From: CAZNFR01 sp964572225
Lineage (GTDB): Bacteria > Bacteroidota > Bacteroidia > Bacteroidales > GCA-2748055
NCBI GenBank assembly: GCA_964572225.1
Contig: CAZNFR010000023.1
Coordinates: forward strand, 1 to 47,304
Length of the DNA stretch: 47,304 nt
Reading direction: 5' to 3'
Positions 25,355 through 34,603 of this stretch are shown in pieces. The notes beneath the pieces were generated by a model. That model was not told the DNA's origin. It ran no database searches and was given only the letters and a program-made list of their open reading frames with translations. Positions within the stretch are counted from its first letter, which is position 1. Every line of letters begins with the position of its first letter. The translations under genes and the position numbers were made by a program.

Positions 25355-26476
25355 TCATATGATCTTGTTCAGTTCTGTAATTCTGGCGGCAATTCTTTCG
25401 GAGGTCCCGTTGCTTCCCAGGGACTCCTTTATTTCCCGATAGGAGGCAAGCATCTCCTTCTTATATTCTTTATCGTACAGGATGAGACCCAGTTCTCTGA
25501 TAATTCCGGAGGCCAGATTAAACTGCAGCAGTTCCTTCACTGTTTCCCTTCCTGAAATCAGGTTCACAAGAGAGAAAAACCGGATCTTCACAATTAATTT
25601 TCCGATATGATAATTAATCGGGCTGGTCTTATAGATAACCACCTGGGGCACATTAAAAAGTGCTGTTTCCAGGGTTGCCGTTCCTGAAGTAACCACCGCT
25701 GCCTCTGCTACCGACAGAATATCATAGGTTCGGTCAATTATTAACTTCACCCCCGTGTTCCCGATAATTTTCCTGTATAAATCCTCCTCAAGTGATGGAA
25801 CCCCTGCAATTATAAAACGATATTCCGGAAAAGCCCGGGATGCTCGTACCATGGAGGGAAGACATCTTTTAACCTCCTGTTTCCGGCTTCCGGCGAGCAG
25901 GGCAATCACCGGTTTTCCGCCTGCTCCAATCTCTTCCAGAATTTTTTTCCCTGAAGGTTTTCCGGATCGATAAGAGTGCATTGAATCCAAAAGGGGATTT
26001 CCGTAGAACTCGGCTTCAAGTGAATGTCGCCTGAAGAAATCCACCTCAAAGGGAAATATAACAAATAACTTATCGGTAAATGCTCTTATTTTTTCAATTC
26101 GGGATTGCCTCCACACCCAAACCTTGGGGGAAATGTAGTAATATACCTTAAACCCTTCATTATGAGCAAATTCAGCTATTCTCAGATTAAATCCGGCATA
26201 ATCCACCAAAATGATTAAGTCCGGCTGCCATTCCCGGATATCCTTCTTACACAAATCGATATTGGAAGATATGGTCCTGATATTAAGAAGCACATCAACC
26301 AAACCCATGAAAGCCATGCTCCGATAGTGCTTAACCATTTGTCCGCCAACTGCTGCCATTTTATCGCCGCCAAAGAACCGGAAACTGGAATCCTTGTCGA
26401 ATTTCTTTAGTCCTTTCATTAGATTTGAGGCATGTAAATCTCCGGATGCCTCACCTGCAATGAGATAATACTTCAT
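25355..26476 (-). CDS. lpxB: Lipid-A-disaccharide synthase
   Basis: The 373-residue enzyme opens with the family-typical YYLIAGEASGDLHA, then FFGGDKMAAVGG, YYISPKVWVWR and LLAGSRKQEVKR. These are hallmarks of LpxB, a GT-B glycosyltransferase (GT19) that joins UDP-2,3-diacylglucosamine and lipid X to make the lipid A disaccharide on the inner membrane. Full length, it sits downstream of surE and a small membrane protein. Confidence 0.96.
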   Translation of the reverse strand: MKYYLIAGEASGDLHASNLMKGLKKFDKDSSFRFFGGDKMAAVGGQMVKHYRSMAFMGLVDVLLNIRTISSNIDLCKKDIREWQPDLIILVDYAGFNLRIAEFAHNEGFKVYYYISPKVWVWRQSRIEKIRAFTDKLFVIFPFEVDFFRRHSLEAEFYGNPLLDSMHSYRSGKPSGKKILEEIGAGGKPVIALLAGSRKQEVKRCLPSMVRASRAFPEYRFIIAGVPSLEEDLYRKIIGNTGVKLIIDRTYDILSVAEAAVVTSGTATLETALFNVPQVVIYKTSPINYHIGKLIVKIRFFSLVNLISGRETVKELLQFNLASGIIRELGLILYDKEYKKEMLASYREIKESLGSNGTSERIAARITELNKII

Positions 26477-26522
26477 CGGGCATCAGGATATTTAGTATAT
26501 AAACACAATGGGTTGGTGCTCA

Positions 26523-26816
26523 TCATAACAATTTCAATAATAAAATTATACCTCCGGCCAAAAACATGGACAATAAAACACCTCGGGCTGCTTTTAGCAG
26601 GTTTCGGCGGATAAACGTGAAAAATAACAATAAATTCGGAATCAGGCAAAGGCTTAATAATTGAGGGAGAAAGCCCATTTTTACGCCGGTTACAATAAAT
26701 TCGGCAAGAGTGTATTCCCCTTTTTTTATCAGGAGGATGATAAACAGGACCCCTCCGGGGAGCAAAAGGCCCAGGATCCAGCCCACCGATATGTTATTCC
26801 ATCGTTTATTTGCCAT
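26523..26816 (-). CDS. Small three-helix membrane protein between surE and lpxB
   Basis: I do not recognise a named family. From the ATG at 26816 the product has 97 residues with three hydrophobic helices and a basic loop (RRNLLKAARG) before the last. An in-frame ATG at 26846 would add 10 residues; both starts overlap the surE 3' end (by 11 or 41 bases), so translation is probably coupled to surE. The position, directly before lpxB, suggests a membrane or lipid-related role, but this is guilt by association only. Confidence 0.65.
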   Translation of the reverse strand: MANKRWNNISVGWILGLLLPGGVLFIILLIKKGEYTLAEFIVTGVKMGFLPQLLSLCLIPNLLLFFTFIRRNLLKAARGVLLSMFLAGGIILLLKLL

Positions 26817-27591
26817 CCAGCGAAAGATCCCAGGATTTGATTTCATTCAGAGCCCGGTAAGCCGTCAGGTCAACCGTAACCGGAACAACGGAAACCATGT
26901 TTTGCTTCAGAATAAATTCATCGGAATCTTCTGCGTCTTCCTCAGTATTGAAATAGGTTCCGGTGAGCCAGAAATATTCACGATTATGGGGATCCATCCT
27001 CCTGACAAATTCCTCCTTCCAGTAGCCACGGGTTTGCCGGCAGACGGTAATTCCCCTGAGTTCATTTTTGGGAAGAGCCGGGATATTTACATTCAGACAA
27101 ACACCTTCTTCCAGACCGTTCTCCAGGATATTTTTCACTACTGTCCTTACCACGTCCCTGGCAACTGAGAAATCCGCATCGGGATCATAGCTGAGAAGGG
27201 AGAACCCCGCACTGGGCATCATGTTTACACAACCTTCCATGGCCGCTGCCATGGTGCCTGAATAGACCACACTCGAAGAGGAATTAGAGCCATGATTAAT
27301 ACCGGAAAGGACCAGGTCGGGCCTTTTTTCCACAAGATGATTAAGGGCAAGCTTCACACAGTCGACCGGTGTCCCTTCGCAACTATAAACCTTCAATCCC
27401 TCTTCTTCTTTGATTTTGTTGGCGCGCAGCGGGTATTTGATGGTAATCGCATGGGACATTCCCGACATGCCTTCGGCAGGGGCTGCAACGATAACATTTC
27501 CAAACTCACGTGCCACATCAATTAAATTATGCAACCCTTTGGCATGGATCCCATCATCGTTCGATACAAGGATAAGTCGTTTTTCTTTCAA
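26806..27591 (-). CDS. surE: 5'/3'-nucleotidase SurE
   Basis: With a TTG start at 27591 the protein has 261 residues and begins LKEKRLILVSNDDG, matching the usual SurE N-terminus where NDDG binds the metal. Later motifs include GTPVDCVK, SGINHGSNSSSSVVYSGT and the AAMEG segment. SurE dephosphorylates nucleoside monophosphates. Upstream in-frame ATGs (the first at 27729) would add residues absent from typical SurE. A near-consensus promoter at 27611-27641 places the transcript start between those ATGs and the TTG, so the TTG is preferred. It heads a seven-gene operon. Confidence 0.9.
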   Translation of the reverse strand: MKEKRLILVSNDDGIHAKGLHNLIDVAREFGNVIVAAPAEGMSGMSHAITIKYPLRANKIKEEEGLKVYSCEGTPVDCVKLALNHLVEKRPDLVLSGINHGSNSSSSVVYSGTMAAAMEGCVNMMPSAGFSLLSYDPDADFSVARDVVRTVVKNILENGLEEGVCLNVNIPALPKNELRGITVCRQTRGYWKEEFVRRMDPHNREYFWLTGTYFNTEEDAEDSDEFILKQNMVSVVPVTVDLTAYRALNEIKSWDLSLDGK

Positions 27592-27610
27592 GATTAAGAA
27601 ATTTAGGCTA

Positions 27611-27641
27611 CAAAAATATGCAATTAACATAAAGATACAAG
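27611..27641 (-). promoter_or_regulatory. Bacteroidota-type promoter for surE operon
   Basis: On the minus strand CTTG (27638-27641) is followed after 19 bases by TATTTTTG (27611-27618). This fits the Bacteroidota consensus of a TTTG-like -33 element and TANNTTTG at -7 with 19-21 bases between. The predicted start is about ten or more bases before the TTG codon at 27591. Confidence 0.65.
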
Positions 27642-27686
27642 GAATCAAAATGGTCAATTCATAAAGATTGGAATAATCATTTTTAC

Positions 27687-27694
27687 TACTTTTG
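27687..27694 (+). promoter_or_regulatory. -7 element (TACTTTTG) probably serving pheT
   Basis: An exact TANNTTTG match on the plus strand lies 140 bases upstream of pheT. The nearest -33 candidate, ATTG at 27667-27670, is slightly too close (16 bases), so this is a partial promoter match. Confidence 0.4.
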
Positions 27695-27834
27695 TTTTTT
27701 GTAAAATCAAAAGCATAAGAAACCTCCATGGTCTTAAATGGGCATAATTATAAAAGCATAGCCAAAACGGGATGCCCGGAGTGTTCACAAGTCAGCACAT
27801 GGAGCCAAGCTTATCACCCTAAAAAAATACTCTT

Positions 27835-30285
27835 ATGAAGATTTCCTATAACTGGCTCAAAGATTATCTTTCTGAAATACCTTCTCCGGAAGAAACCTCG
27901 AAAATCCTTACCAATACGGGGCTGGAAGTGGAAGGCCTGGAGAAAGTTGAAGCCGTTAAAGGCGGACTGGAGGGAGTGGTGGTAGCGGAGGTACTAAGCT
28001 GTGATAAGCATCCAGATGCCGATAAACTTAGTGTCACCACGGTAAACCTGGGTAAGGGAGAACCGGTTCAGATTGTGTGCGGAGCACCCAATGTGGCAGC
28101 CGGACAAAAAGTGATGGTGGCCAAAACCGGTACCACCCTTCATATGGGGGATAAGGAATTAAGTCTGAAAAAAGTTAAAATACGGGGGCAGGTTTCCGAA
28201 GGAATGATCTGTGCGGAAGATGAGTTGGGGCTGGGTACCGGTCACGACGGGATTATGGTGCTTGATCCAAATGCAATACCCGGAACTCCTGCAAAAGAAT
28301 TCCTTAACCTTAAAGATGATTATGTCTTCGAAATTGGACTGACCCCCAACCGCATTGACGGAGCATCACACATTGGAACTGCCAGAGATATCCATGCTTT
28401 CCAGAGCCTAAGCAAAAAATCTGAACTGATCAAACCTCCGGTTGACAGTTTTAAACCGGATGATAATTCCCTCCCTGTAAAAGTAGTGATCGAGAATGAA
28501 GAAGCCTGTATCCGTTATTCAGGAGTCAGCCTTTCAGGGGTAAAAGTAACTGAATCGCCCGACTGGCTTAAAGAAAGACTGAAAGTTATCGGACTCAATC
28601 CGGTAAATAACATTGTTGATATTACCAACTTTGTTATGTTTGAAACCGGGCAACCACTGCATGCCTTTGATGCAGACAAGATTGAGGGCAGGAAGGTAAT
28701 TATTAAGACCCTGCCTGAAGGTACCCTGTTTACTACCCTCGATGAGGAAGAAAGAAAACTGGGTAAGGACGATCTGATGATCTGTGATGAAAATGGAGGA
28801 ATGTGTATTGCCGGTGTTTATGGAGGAATTGATTCCGGTGTAAGTGCGAATACCCAAAATGTTTTCCTGGAAAGCGCCAATTTTAATCCGGTCTATGTTC
28901 GGAAGACTGCCCGGAAGCATCTGTTAAATACCGATAGCTCCTTTCGCTTTGAACGTGGAGCGGATCCGGAGGGAACCCTTTATGCTTTAAAAAGAGCGGC
29001 CCTGCTGATCAGGGAAATAGCCGGTGGAAAAATATCTTCCGGTATTCAGGATGAGTATCCCAATCCGGTGCACCCTGTTGAAATAAATCTTGAATTCGAT
29101 TACCTGTACAGGTTATGTGGAAAAAAGATAAGCAGGGATATCGTGCGAAAAATCCTCACGAATCTGGATTTCCTGGTCGAAAGGGAGACAGAGAGCGCCC
29201 TGATTCTAAAAGTTCCAACCTACCGGGTAGATGTAACCAGACCGGCCGATGTGGTCGAAGAAATCTTGAGAATATATGGGTATAACCAGATTGAAACTTC
29301 ATCAAAGGTAAATGCAACCATATCCTATGTTGAAAAACCTGACCGTGAAAAACTAAGTCATGGAGTCGCCGAATTACTTTCCTCGGTTGGGTTTCATGAG
29401 ATTATGTGTAATAGCCTTGCGCCTTCACGCTGGTATGAAAAAGAAGACCAACCGGATCCCGATCTGGTAAGAATACTTAACCCGCTTAGTCAGGACCTGA
29501 ACTGTATGAGAAAGGACCTGTTAAAAGGAGGACTCGAAGCGGTGAGATATAACCAGAATCACCGGAATCCGGATGTCAGTTTTTTTGAATTCGGTAACAT
29601 CTACAGAAAAGCGAAGCCAGGGGAAGAAACACCATTGGAAGGCTATTATGAAGAAAAAAACCTGTCTCTGCTCCTCTCAGGATTCATGGGAAAAGAAAAC
29701 TGGATCAGCAAGCCGGAAATAGCCGATTTCTATGATATTAAGACATATACAGAATTAGTACTCAAAAAATTGAGCCTACTTGATCCAGTCGATCCTGTGA
29801 TCGAAAATATCCATCATCCGGATCTTGAAATGGCAATGGTGTACCGGATAAAAAATGAAAATGTTGCCTGCATCGGAAAGGTAAAATCCGAGATTTGCAG
29901 GTATTTCGAAATTGAAAATCCCGTGTTCTATTCCTCACTGAACTGGGACACTGCCCTAAAGCTCGTTTCCGGGGTATCTTTGCAATACACCCCATTCAGT
30001 CCTTTTCCTGAAGTAAAAAGAGATCTCTCGATGGTTCTCGATACAGGGGTAACATTTAACCAGATACGCGAGATTGCCTTAGCTGCCGACAGAAACCTTG
30101 TAAGGGAGGTAAACATATTCGATGTGTATGAGGGTGAACGCATAGAGAAAGGCAAAAAATCCTATGCTGTCAGCTTCCTTTTGCAGGATGAGAAAAAAAC
30201 CTTAAATGACAAACAAATAGATAAGGTTATGAATAAGATTATCCAAAGTCTTGAGAGTGAACTTGGTGCTAGAATCAGAAAATAA
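27835..30285 (+). CDS. pheT: Phenylalanyl-tRNA synthetase beta subunit
   Basis: The 816-residue protein has the full bacterial PheT layout: start MKISYNWLKDYL, a tRNA-binding (EMAP-like) domain at about 40-150 with HPDADKL, the B3/B4 editing region with GLTPNRIDG, B5 with RVDVTRPADVVEEILRIYGY, and the C-terminal ferredoxin-like anticodon-binding domain with FPEVKRDLSMVLD. It forms the alpha2-beta2 enzyme with PheS, whose gene is not in the window. It is followed after 3 bases by a macro-domain gene. Confidence 0.97.
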   Translation: MKISYNWLKDYLSEIPSPEETSKILTNTGLEVEGLEKVEAVKGGLEGVVVAEVLSCDKHPDADKLSVTTVNLGKGEPVQIVCGAPNVAAGQKVMVAKTGTTLHMGDKELSLKKVKIRGQVSEGMICAEDELGLGTGHDGIMVLDPNAIPGTPAKEFLNLKDDYVFEIGLTPNRIDGASHIGTARDIHAFQSLSKKSELIKPPVDSFKPDDNSLPVKVVIENEEACIRYSGVSLSGVKVTESPDWLKERLKVIGLNPVNNIVDITNFVMFETGQPLHAFDADKIEGRKVIIKTLPEGTLFTTLDEEERKLGKDDLMICDENGGMCIAGVYGGIDSGVSANTQNVFLESANFNPVYVRKTARKHLLNTDSSFRFERGADPEGTLYALKRAALLIREIAGGKISSGIQDEYPNPVHPVEINLEFDYLYRLCGKKISRDIVRKILTNLDFLVERETESALILKVPTYRVDVTRPADVVEEILRIYGYNQIETSSKVNATISYVEKPDREKLSHGVAELLSSVGFHEIMCNSLAPSRWYEKEDQPDPDLVRILNPLSQDLNCMRKDLLKGGLEAVRYNQNHRNPDVSFFEFGNIYRKAKPGEETPLEGYYEEKNLSLLLSGFMGKENWISKPEIADFYDIKTYTELVLKKLSLLDPVDPVIENIHHPDLEMAMVYRIKNENVACIGKVKSEICRYFEIENPVFYSSLNWDTALKLVSGVSLQYTPFSPFPEVKRDLSMVLDTGVTFNQIREIALAADRNLVREVNIFDVYEGERIEKGKKSYAVSFLLQDEKKTLNDKQIDKVMNKIIQSLESELGARIRK

Positions 30286-30288
30286 ACC

Positions 30289-30783
30289 ATGGAAATCAAA
30301 CTATTTAAAGGCGATATAACGCAGCTTAATACCGATGCAATCGTAAATGCTGCCAATAAAACCCTCCTTGGAGGCGGAGGAGTGGATGGGGCCATACACA
30401 GGGCTGCCGGACCGGAATTGCTGGAGGAATGTAAAACTTTGAATGGTTGTGAGACCGGCCATGCTAAACTCACCTCTGCCTATGCTTTGCCTTCCCGTTA
30501 TATTATTCATACCGTCGGACCGGTTTGGCATGGAGGGGAAAATGAGGAAGCCCGGCTTCTGAGGGACTGTTATATTAACTGTCTTACCATTGCAGATAAT
30601 AAAAGACTGGGATCCATTGCATTTCCAAACATTAGTACCGGTGTATACGGATACCCCAAAAAGGAAGCAGCGGAAATTGCCATTCGTTCGGCACGGGAAT
30701 TTAAAGCAGAATCACTTTCTGAAGTTATATTTGTTGTTTTTGATGAAGTCAACTACAAAATTTACACAGAATTATTATCCTAA
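30289..30783 (+). CDS. Macro-domain protein (probable ADP-ribose / O-acetyl-ADP-ribose hydrolase)
   Basis: The 164-residue single macro domain resembles the YmdB/MacroD type. The ligand-loop DAIVNAANKTLLGGGGVDGAIH holds the Asn and Asp used by deacetylases of this branch, and a second loop reads NISTGVYGYP. Such enzymes hydrolyse O-acetyl-ADP-ribose or remove mono-ADP-ribose from proteins. It starts 3 bases after pheT, a likely shared transcript. An inverted repeat, TTCCCT/AGGGAA, at 30809-30823 follows the stop but has no T tail. Confidence 0.92.
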   Translation: MEIKLFKGDITQLNTDAIVNAANKTLLGGGGVDGAIHRAAGPELLEECKTLNGCETGHAKLTSAYALPSRYIIHTVGPVWHGGENEEARLLRDCYINCLTIADNKRLGSIAFPNISTGVYGYPKKEAAEIAIRSAREFKAESLSEVIFVVFDEVNYKIYTELLS

Positions 30784-30918
30784 TACATCAGATAATCGGC
30801 AATATGAATTCCCTTTCAGGGAAGTTAACCTCAAACAATGTGTCCGTGAATGCTAAAAAATTCGCTGTTTATGCTGCATCAAAAGAGGTACTTAAATATA
30901 ACATTTAATTTTATTACG

Positions 30919-31368
30919 ATGACAAAAACAATCCTTTTTCTGGTTCTCACAGCCTTGGCGGTATCCTGTAATCCGACCGCTACCGAAACTCCCATGAATG
31001 AAGAGAAGCCCTCAGACGGGATCTTCATTCATCTAAGTCATGGTCCCGAAGATCCCCACAGGGTTCTGATGGCTCTCCGGATGGCGGAAATTATGTCTGA
31101 AGACAAAGATGTACTGGTTTACCTCGATATTAAAGCCGTCCATGTTGTCCTTAAAGACTCTGAAAACATAACTATGGAAGGTGATTTTCCGGAATCGCAC
31201 AAACAATTAAGAACGCTCATTGAAAAAGGCGTGGAACTGCAGGTATGTCCGGGCTGTCTTAAAGCCGCTGGTAGATCACCGGAAGATGTTATGGATGGGG
31301 TTAGCATAGCAGATAAGGAAAAGTTTTTTAATTTCACCGAAGGAAGAATCCTGAGCCTAAGTTATTAA
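30919..31368 (+). CDS. DsrE-like lipoprotein with CxxC motif
   Basis: From the ATG at 30919 the product has 149 residues and a lipoprotein signal with lipobox LAVSC (Cys17). An in-frame upstream start at 30850 would bury this signal and is rejected. The mature part has a DsrE/DsrF-like fold pattern: IFIHLSHGPEDPHRVLMALR, a VLVYLD strand, then VCPGC with Cys110 and Cys113. DsrE relatives usually carry sulfur or act in thiol chemistry in the cytoplasm, so a lipid-anchored form with CxxC is noteworthy. It is followed 16 bases later by the prenyltransferase gene. Confidence 0.82.
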   Translation: MTKTILFLVLTALAVSCNPTATETPMNEEKPSDGIFIHLSHGPEDPHRVLMALRMAEIMSEDKDVLVYLDIKAVHVVLKDSENITMEGDFPESHKQLRTLIEKGVELQVCPGCLKAAGRSPEDVMDGVSIADKEKFFNFTEGRILSLSY

Positions 31369-31384
31369 CAAAACTACTTTCCTG

Positions 31385-32251
31385 GTGAGATCAGAGGCTA
31401 CCTTCAAAAACTACCTGTCGCTGGTAAAGTTCAGCCATACGATCTTTGCCATGCCTTTTGCAATCACAGGTTTCTTTTTAGGCATTATGCACAGCGATAA
31501 GGAGATACCCTGGTATCTCTTTATCCTTATTGTACTATGCATGGTTTTTGCCCGCAATGCAGCCATGGCCTTCAACCGTTATGCAGACCGTAAATTCGAC
31601 TCAGAAAATCCCAGAACCGCTTTAAGGGAAATACCCTCCGGTAAGATCCAACCTTCCAAAGCCCTGATTTTTGTAATCCTGAACTCCCTTCTCTTTACTG
31701 GCACCACCTGGCTGATTAATCCATTAACCTTTTACCTTTCCCCGATTGCTTTGCTGGTCATTCTGGGATATAGTCTCACCAAGAAGTTTACCAGTCTTTG
31801 TCATTTTATCCTCGGGATTGGATTATCCCTCGCCCCGATTGGTGCTTACCTATCGGTGACCGGAACTTTCGATCCGCTTCCCGTTTTCTATTCCCTGCTG
31901 GTGCTTTTCTGGACCAGCGGTTTTGATATGCTCTATGCCTTGCAGGATGAAGAATTTGACAGGAGAATGAACCTCCGGTCCCTTGCTGTCCTTTTGGGCA
32001 GAACAGGCACCCTTAAAATCTCTTCCATCACGCATGCTATCTCGGCAGTTTTTCTCGTTATCATAGGTATAAGTGCCGGATTCGGATGGTTATACTGGTT
32101 AGGGTCATTCTTTTTTGCCGGATTATTGGTATATCAGCACCTGATCGTGAAACCCGATGATCTTAGTCGTCTTAATCTGGCGTTTTTTACCACAAACGGG
32201 ATCGGCAGCATTGTATTTGCCATCTTTAATATCTGGGAAATACTGTTGTAA
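31385..32251 (+). CDS. UbiA-family prenyltransferase (MqnP-like)
   Basis: The 288-residue protein starts at GTG (31385). It has 8-9 membrane helices and both Asp-rich motifs: NRYADRKFD near residue 60 and QDEEFDRR near residue 180, which bind the Mg-prenyl diphosphate. It attaches a prenyl chain to an aromatic acid. Because mqnA indicates futalosine-route menaquinone synthesis, MqnP, which prenylates 1,4-dihydroxy-6-naphthoate, is the most likely role. 4-hydroxybenzoate prenyltransferase (UbiA) is the nearest alternative by similarity. Confidence 0.88.
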   Translation: MRSEATFKNYLSLVKFSHTIFAMPFAITGFFLGIMHSDKEIPWYLFILIVLCMVFARNAAMAFNRYADRKFDSENPRTALREIPSGKIQPSKALIFVILNSLLFTGTTWLINPLTFYLSPIALLVILGYSLTKKFTSLCHFILGIGLSLAPIGAYLSVTGTFDPLPVFYSLLVLFWTSGFDMLYALQDEEFDRRMNLRSLAVLLGRTGTLKISSITHAISAVFLVIIGISAGFGWLYWLGSFFFAGLLVYQHLIVKPDDLSRLNLAFFTTNGIGSIVFAIFNIWEILL

Positions 32252-32258
32252 AATTAGC

Positions 32259-32288
32259 TTGCTTTTCATCGACAGGTTAGTTAATTTG
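32259..32288 (+). promoter_or_regulatory. Possible promoter for the histidine kinase-WD40 unit
   Basis: TTGC (32259-32262) and TTAATTTG (32281-32288), the latter one base off TANNTTTG, are 18 bases apart and lie 17 bases before the kinase ATG. It is a plausible but imperfect Bacteroidota promoter. Confidence 0.35.
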
Positions 32289-32305
32289 CCAGTGAAGAAA
32301 TTACC

Positions 32306-34603
32306 ATGAACCTGAAAAGAAGCAATATTAAGGAGCCTGAGCTTTTCAAAGAATTAAAAATGTTCGCTACCCCGGCAATAGGAGAGCTGTTTTTGAATGC
32401 CTTTTACCAGGATCAAAATACGTTTTTCCTAATACACGATTGCTTTCAACAAGAAGGTACCGATCTAATAAGGCTCATCAATCAAAAAGCCAGGGACCTA
32501 CTTGGGATTACAGAGGCAAGGAAAGATCTACCTTCCTTAAAAAAAATTGTGCCAGAGGAAGATATTTCCAGACTCCTTAATGAGAAACTAAAACCCGGTG
32601 AGATTGCCTACATGGACCGCAAATTCCTGAAACCGGCTGGGGAAATAATCACCATAAGCAGTCTCAACCTCTGTTTTGATTCCGGAACCGGAAAAATCGT
32701 TTTTTGCATCGGCCCTGATACCACCCACAGAACACAAAGGCATCAAAAGCTTAAATACAACGAATACTATTACCGAAACCTGGTCAGGAACCTTCCGGGA
32801 ACCGACATCCATCTTATTGATAAAGATCTGAATATTGTTATGTCGGATGGATCCGAGATGACCAAATACGAAAAATTCCCTGCTGATTTTGAAAACAAGC
32901 CTCTGAAAATGGTTGTTTCGGATCATGTCTATGAATTGGTTCATCCCTTCGTTTTAAAAGCTCTTCTAAAAAAACCCGGTTCTGCCGAGATTCATTACGG
33001 GGATCAGTGGTACCAATATAATTTCCGGTATATAACCGACTTTGAAAACAAAGATGGATATTGCATGCTTCTTATTAGGAATATAACGGAGGAAAGGACT
33101 TTTCAGGAAAGGATACGATTGCTTTCTGCCATAATCGAGAATTCCAATAATCATGCTTCCATCAAAGACCTTGACCTTCGTTTCATTGCTGCAAATCAGG
33201 CACTGGTCAGGGATTCCGGACTGAACTCTGAAGGGGACTTTCTCGGAAAAACAGATATTGAAGTCTTTGGAGATCACCCTCATGTACGAAAATACCTGGA
33301 AAACGAAAGGCAGGCTCAATCCCTCGGTCCCGGTGAATCCCTGTCAATTGAAGAAGAGTTTATCACTCCCAGGGGTGATATCATACACAGCCTTACCAAA
33401 AAATTTCCGGTTTTTAGAGACAATAAACTCATAGCAACCGCGAATATTTCTATCGATATCACAGAATTGAAAGAAACAAGGAAAAAACTTGAACAAAGTG
33501 AAAGAAAGTACAAACTCCTGGTAGAAAACCAGGGGGAAGGCATTGGGATCGTGGATGAGAACGAAGTATTTACCTTTGCAAATGAACAAGGAGAAGAAAT
33601 TTTCGGAGTTAAAAAGGGTGAATTAATTGGAAGGCATCTCCCCGATTTTTTGGATAAAAAAAATACCAAACTGATTGATAAACAGATCCAACTGAGAAAA
33701 AAAGGAAGCCAATCATCCTATGAGGTCATGATCAGGGATGCCATGGGAAATCAAAAGTATCTTCTTGTTACTGCTACCCCTTATTTCGACGAAAAACACA
33801 ATTTTTCAGGAACCTACGCCATCTTCAGGGATATAACGCAGAGAAAACTAACGGAAAAAGCCTTGAAGGAATCCGAGGAAAAACTAAAATTGGCCAACCA
33901 GGATAAGGACCGGATTTTTTCGATCATAGGCCATGACCTCAGGAACCCGTTTAACACTGTTCTCAGCATTGCAAACCTGATTCTGGATGAATTTGATGAA
34001 ATGGACAGGGAAAGTCTGCTGAAATACCTGAGGCTAATTCAGGTCTCTTCAAAAAACAGCATGGCCCTTCTTGAGAATCTTCTTCAATGGTCAAGAAGTA
34101 AAACCGGAAAAATATCCTTCCAGCCCGAAGAATTGATCATTTCTGAACTGCTTAAGGAGACTATTCCCTTATTAAATGAAGCAGCCCTCGTTAAGGACAT
34201 CCGGATCAGCAATGAAATCGGGGACGAACTTCGGGTGGTTGCAGACCGAAATATGCTTATGACAATCTTCAGAAACCTGATGTCCAATGCAATAAAGTTT
34301 TCTTATCCCGGTGGCAAAATCATTTTGTCAGCCCTAAAAAGAAATGCCATGGTAGAATTCAGCATAAAAGATTTCGGGATCGGGATGAGTGAGGAAATCG
34401 TCAACACTCTCCTTTCCGGTAATAATTCCAAATCAAGGACAGGAACGGCTAAGGAGGACGGATCCGGACTGGGACTTTCCTTATGTTATGATTTTATAAA
34501 AAAACATAATGGTGAATTAACCATTAAAAGTTCCCCTGGACAGGGAGCTGAATTTATTTTTACCATTAATCAAAGTAAAACCTCCAAATCCGACCGGCAA
34601 TGA
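32306..34603 (+). CDS. Soluble multi-PAS sensor histidine kinase
   Basis: The 765-residue protein has no signal peptide or membrane helix. It carries several PAS-type sensor segments (roughly 25-135, 145-260, 270-390 and 400-515), a dimerisation/phosphoacceptor helix with His543 in IIGHDLRNP, and a HATPase domain with NLMSNAIKFS, DFGIGM and GSGLGLSLC. It should autophosphorylate in response to a cytoplasmic ligand or redox cue. No receiver domain or response regulator gene is adjacent. Its stop overlaps the start of the WD40 gene by 4 bases (ATGA). Confidence 0.92.
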   Translation: MNLKRSNIKEPELFKELKMFATPAIGELFLNAFYQDQNTFFLIHDCFQQEGTDLIRLINQKARDLLGITEARKDLPSLKKIVPEEDISRLLNEKLKPGEIAYMDRKFLKPAGEIITISSLNLCFDSGTGKIVFCIGPDTTHRTQRHQKLKYNEYYYRNLVRNLPGTDIHLIDKDLNIVMSDGSEMTKYEKFPADFENKPLKMVVSDHVYELVHPFVLKALLKKPGSAEIHYGDQWYQYNFRYITDFENKDGYCMLLIRNITEERTFQERIRLLSAIIENSNNHASIKDLDLRFIAANQALVRDSGLNSEGDFLGKTDIEVFGDHPHVRKYLENERQAQSLGPGESLSIEEEFITPRGDIIHSLTKKFPVFRDNKLIATANISIDITELKETRKKLEQSERKYKLLVENQGEGIGIVDENEVFTFANEQGEEIFGVKKGELIGRHLPDFLDKKNTKLIDKQIQLRKKGSQSSYEVMIRDAMGNQKYLLVTATPYFDEKHNFSGTYAIFRDITQRKLTEKALKESEEKLKLANQDKDRIFSIIGHDLRNPFNTVLSIANLILDEFDEMDRESLLKYLRLIQVSSKNSMALLENLLQWSRSKTGKISFQPEELIISELLKETIPLLNEAALVKDIRISNEIGDELRVVADRNMLMTIFRNLMSNAIKFSYPGGKIILSALKRNAMVEFSIKDFGIGMSEEIVNTLLSGNNSKSRTGTAKEDGSGLGLSLCYDFIKKHNGELTIKSSPGQGAEFIFTINQSKTSKSDRQ

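Noticed and set aside
30046..30054. Fourth TGTTACCCC core (minus strand), inside pheT
   Set aside because: It is coding, not upstream of any minus-strand start, and lacks the extended TTTT match of elements A and C; taken as chance, but it lowers confidence in the core alone.
30809..30823. Hairpin TTCCCT/AGGGAA after the macro-domain gene
   Set aside because: It has no following T-run, so I do not call it a terminator; short stem and weak context.
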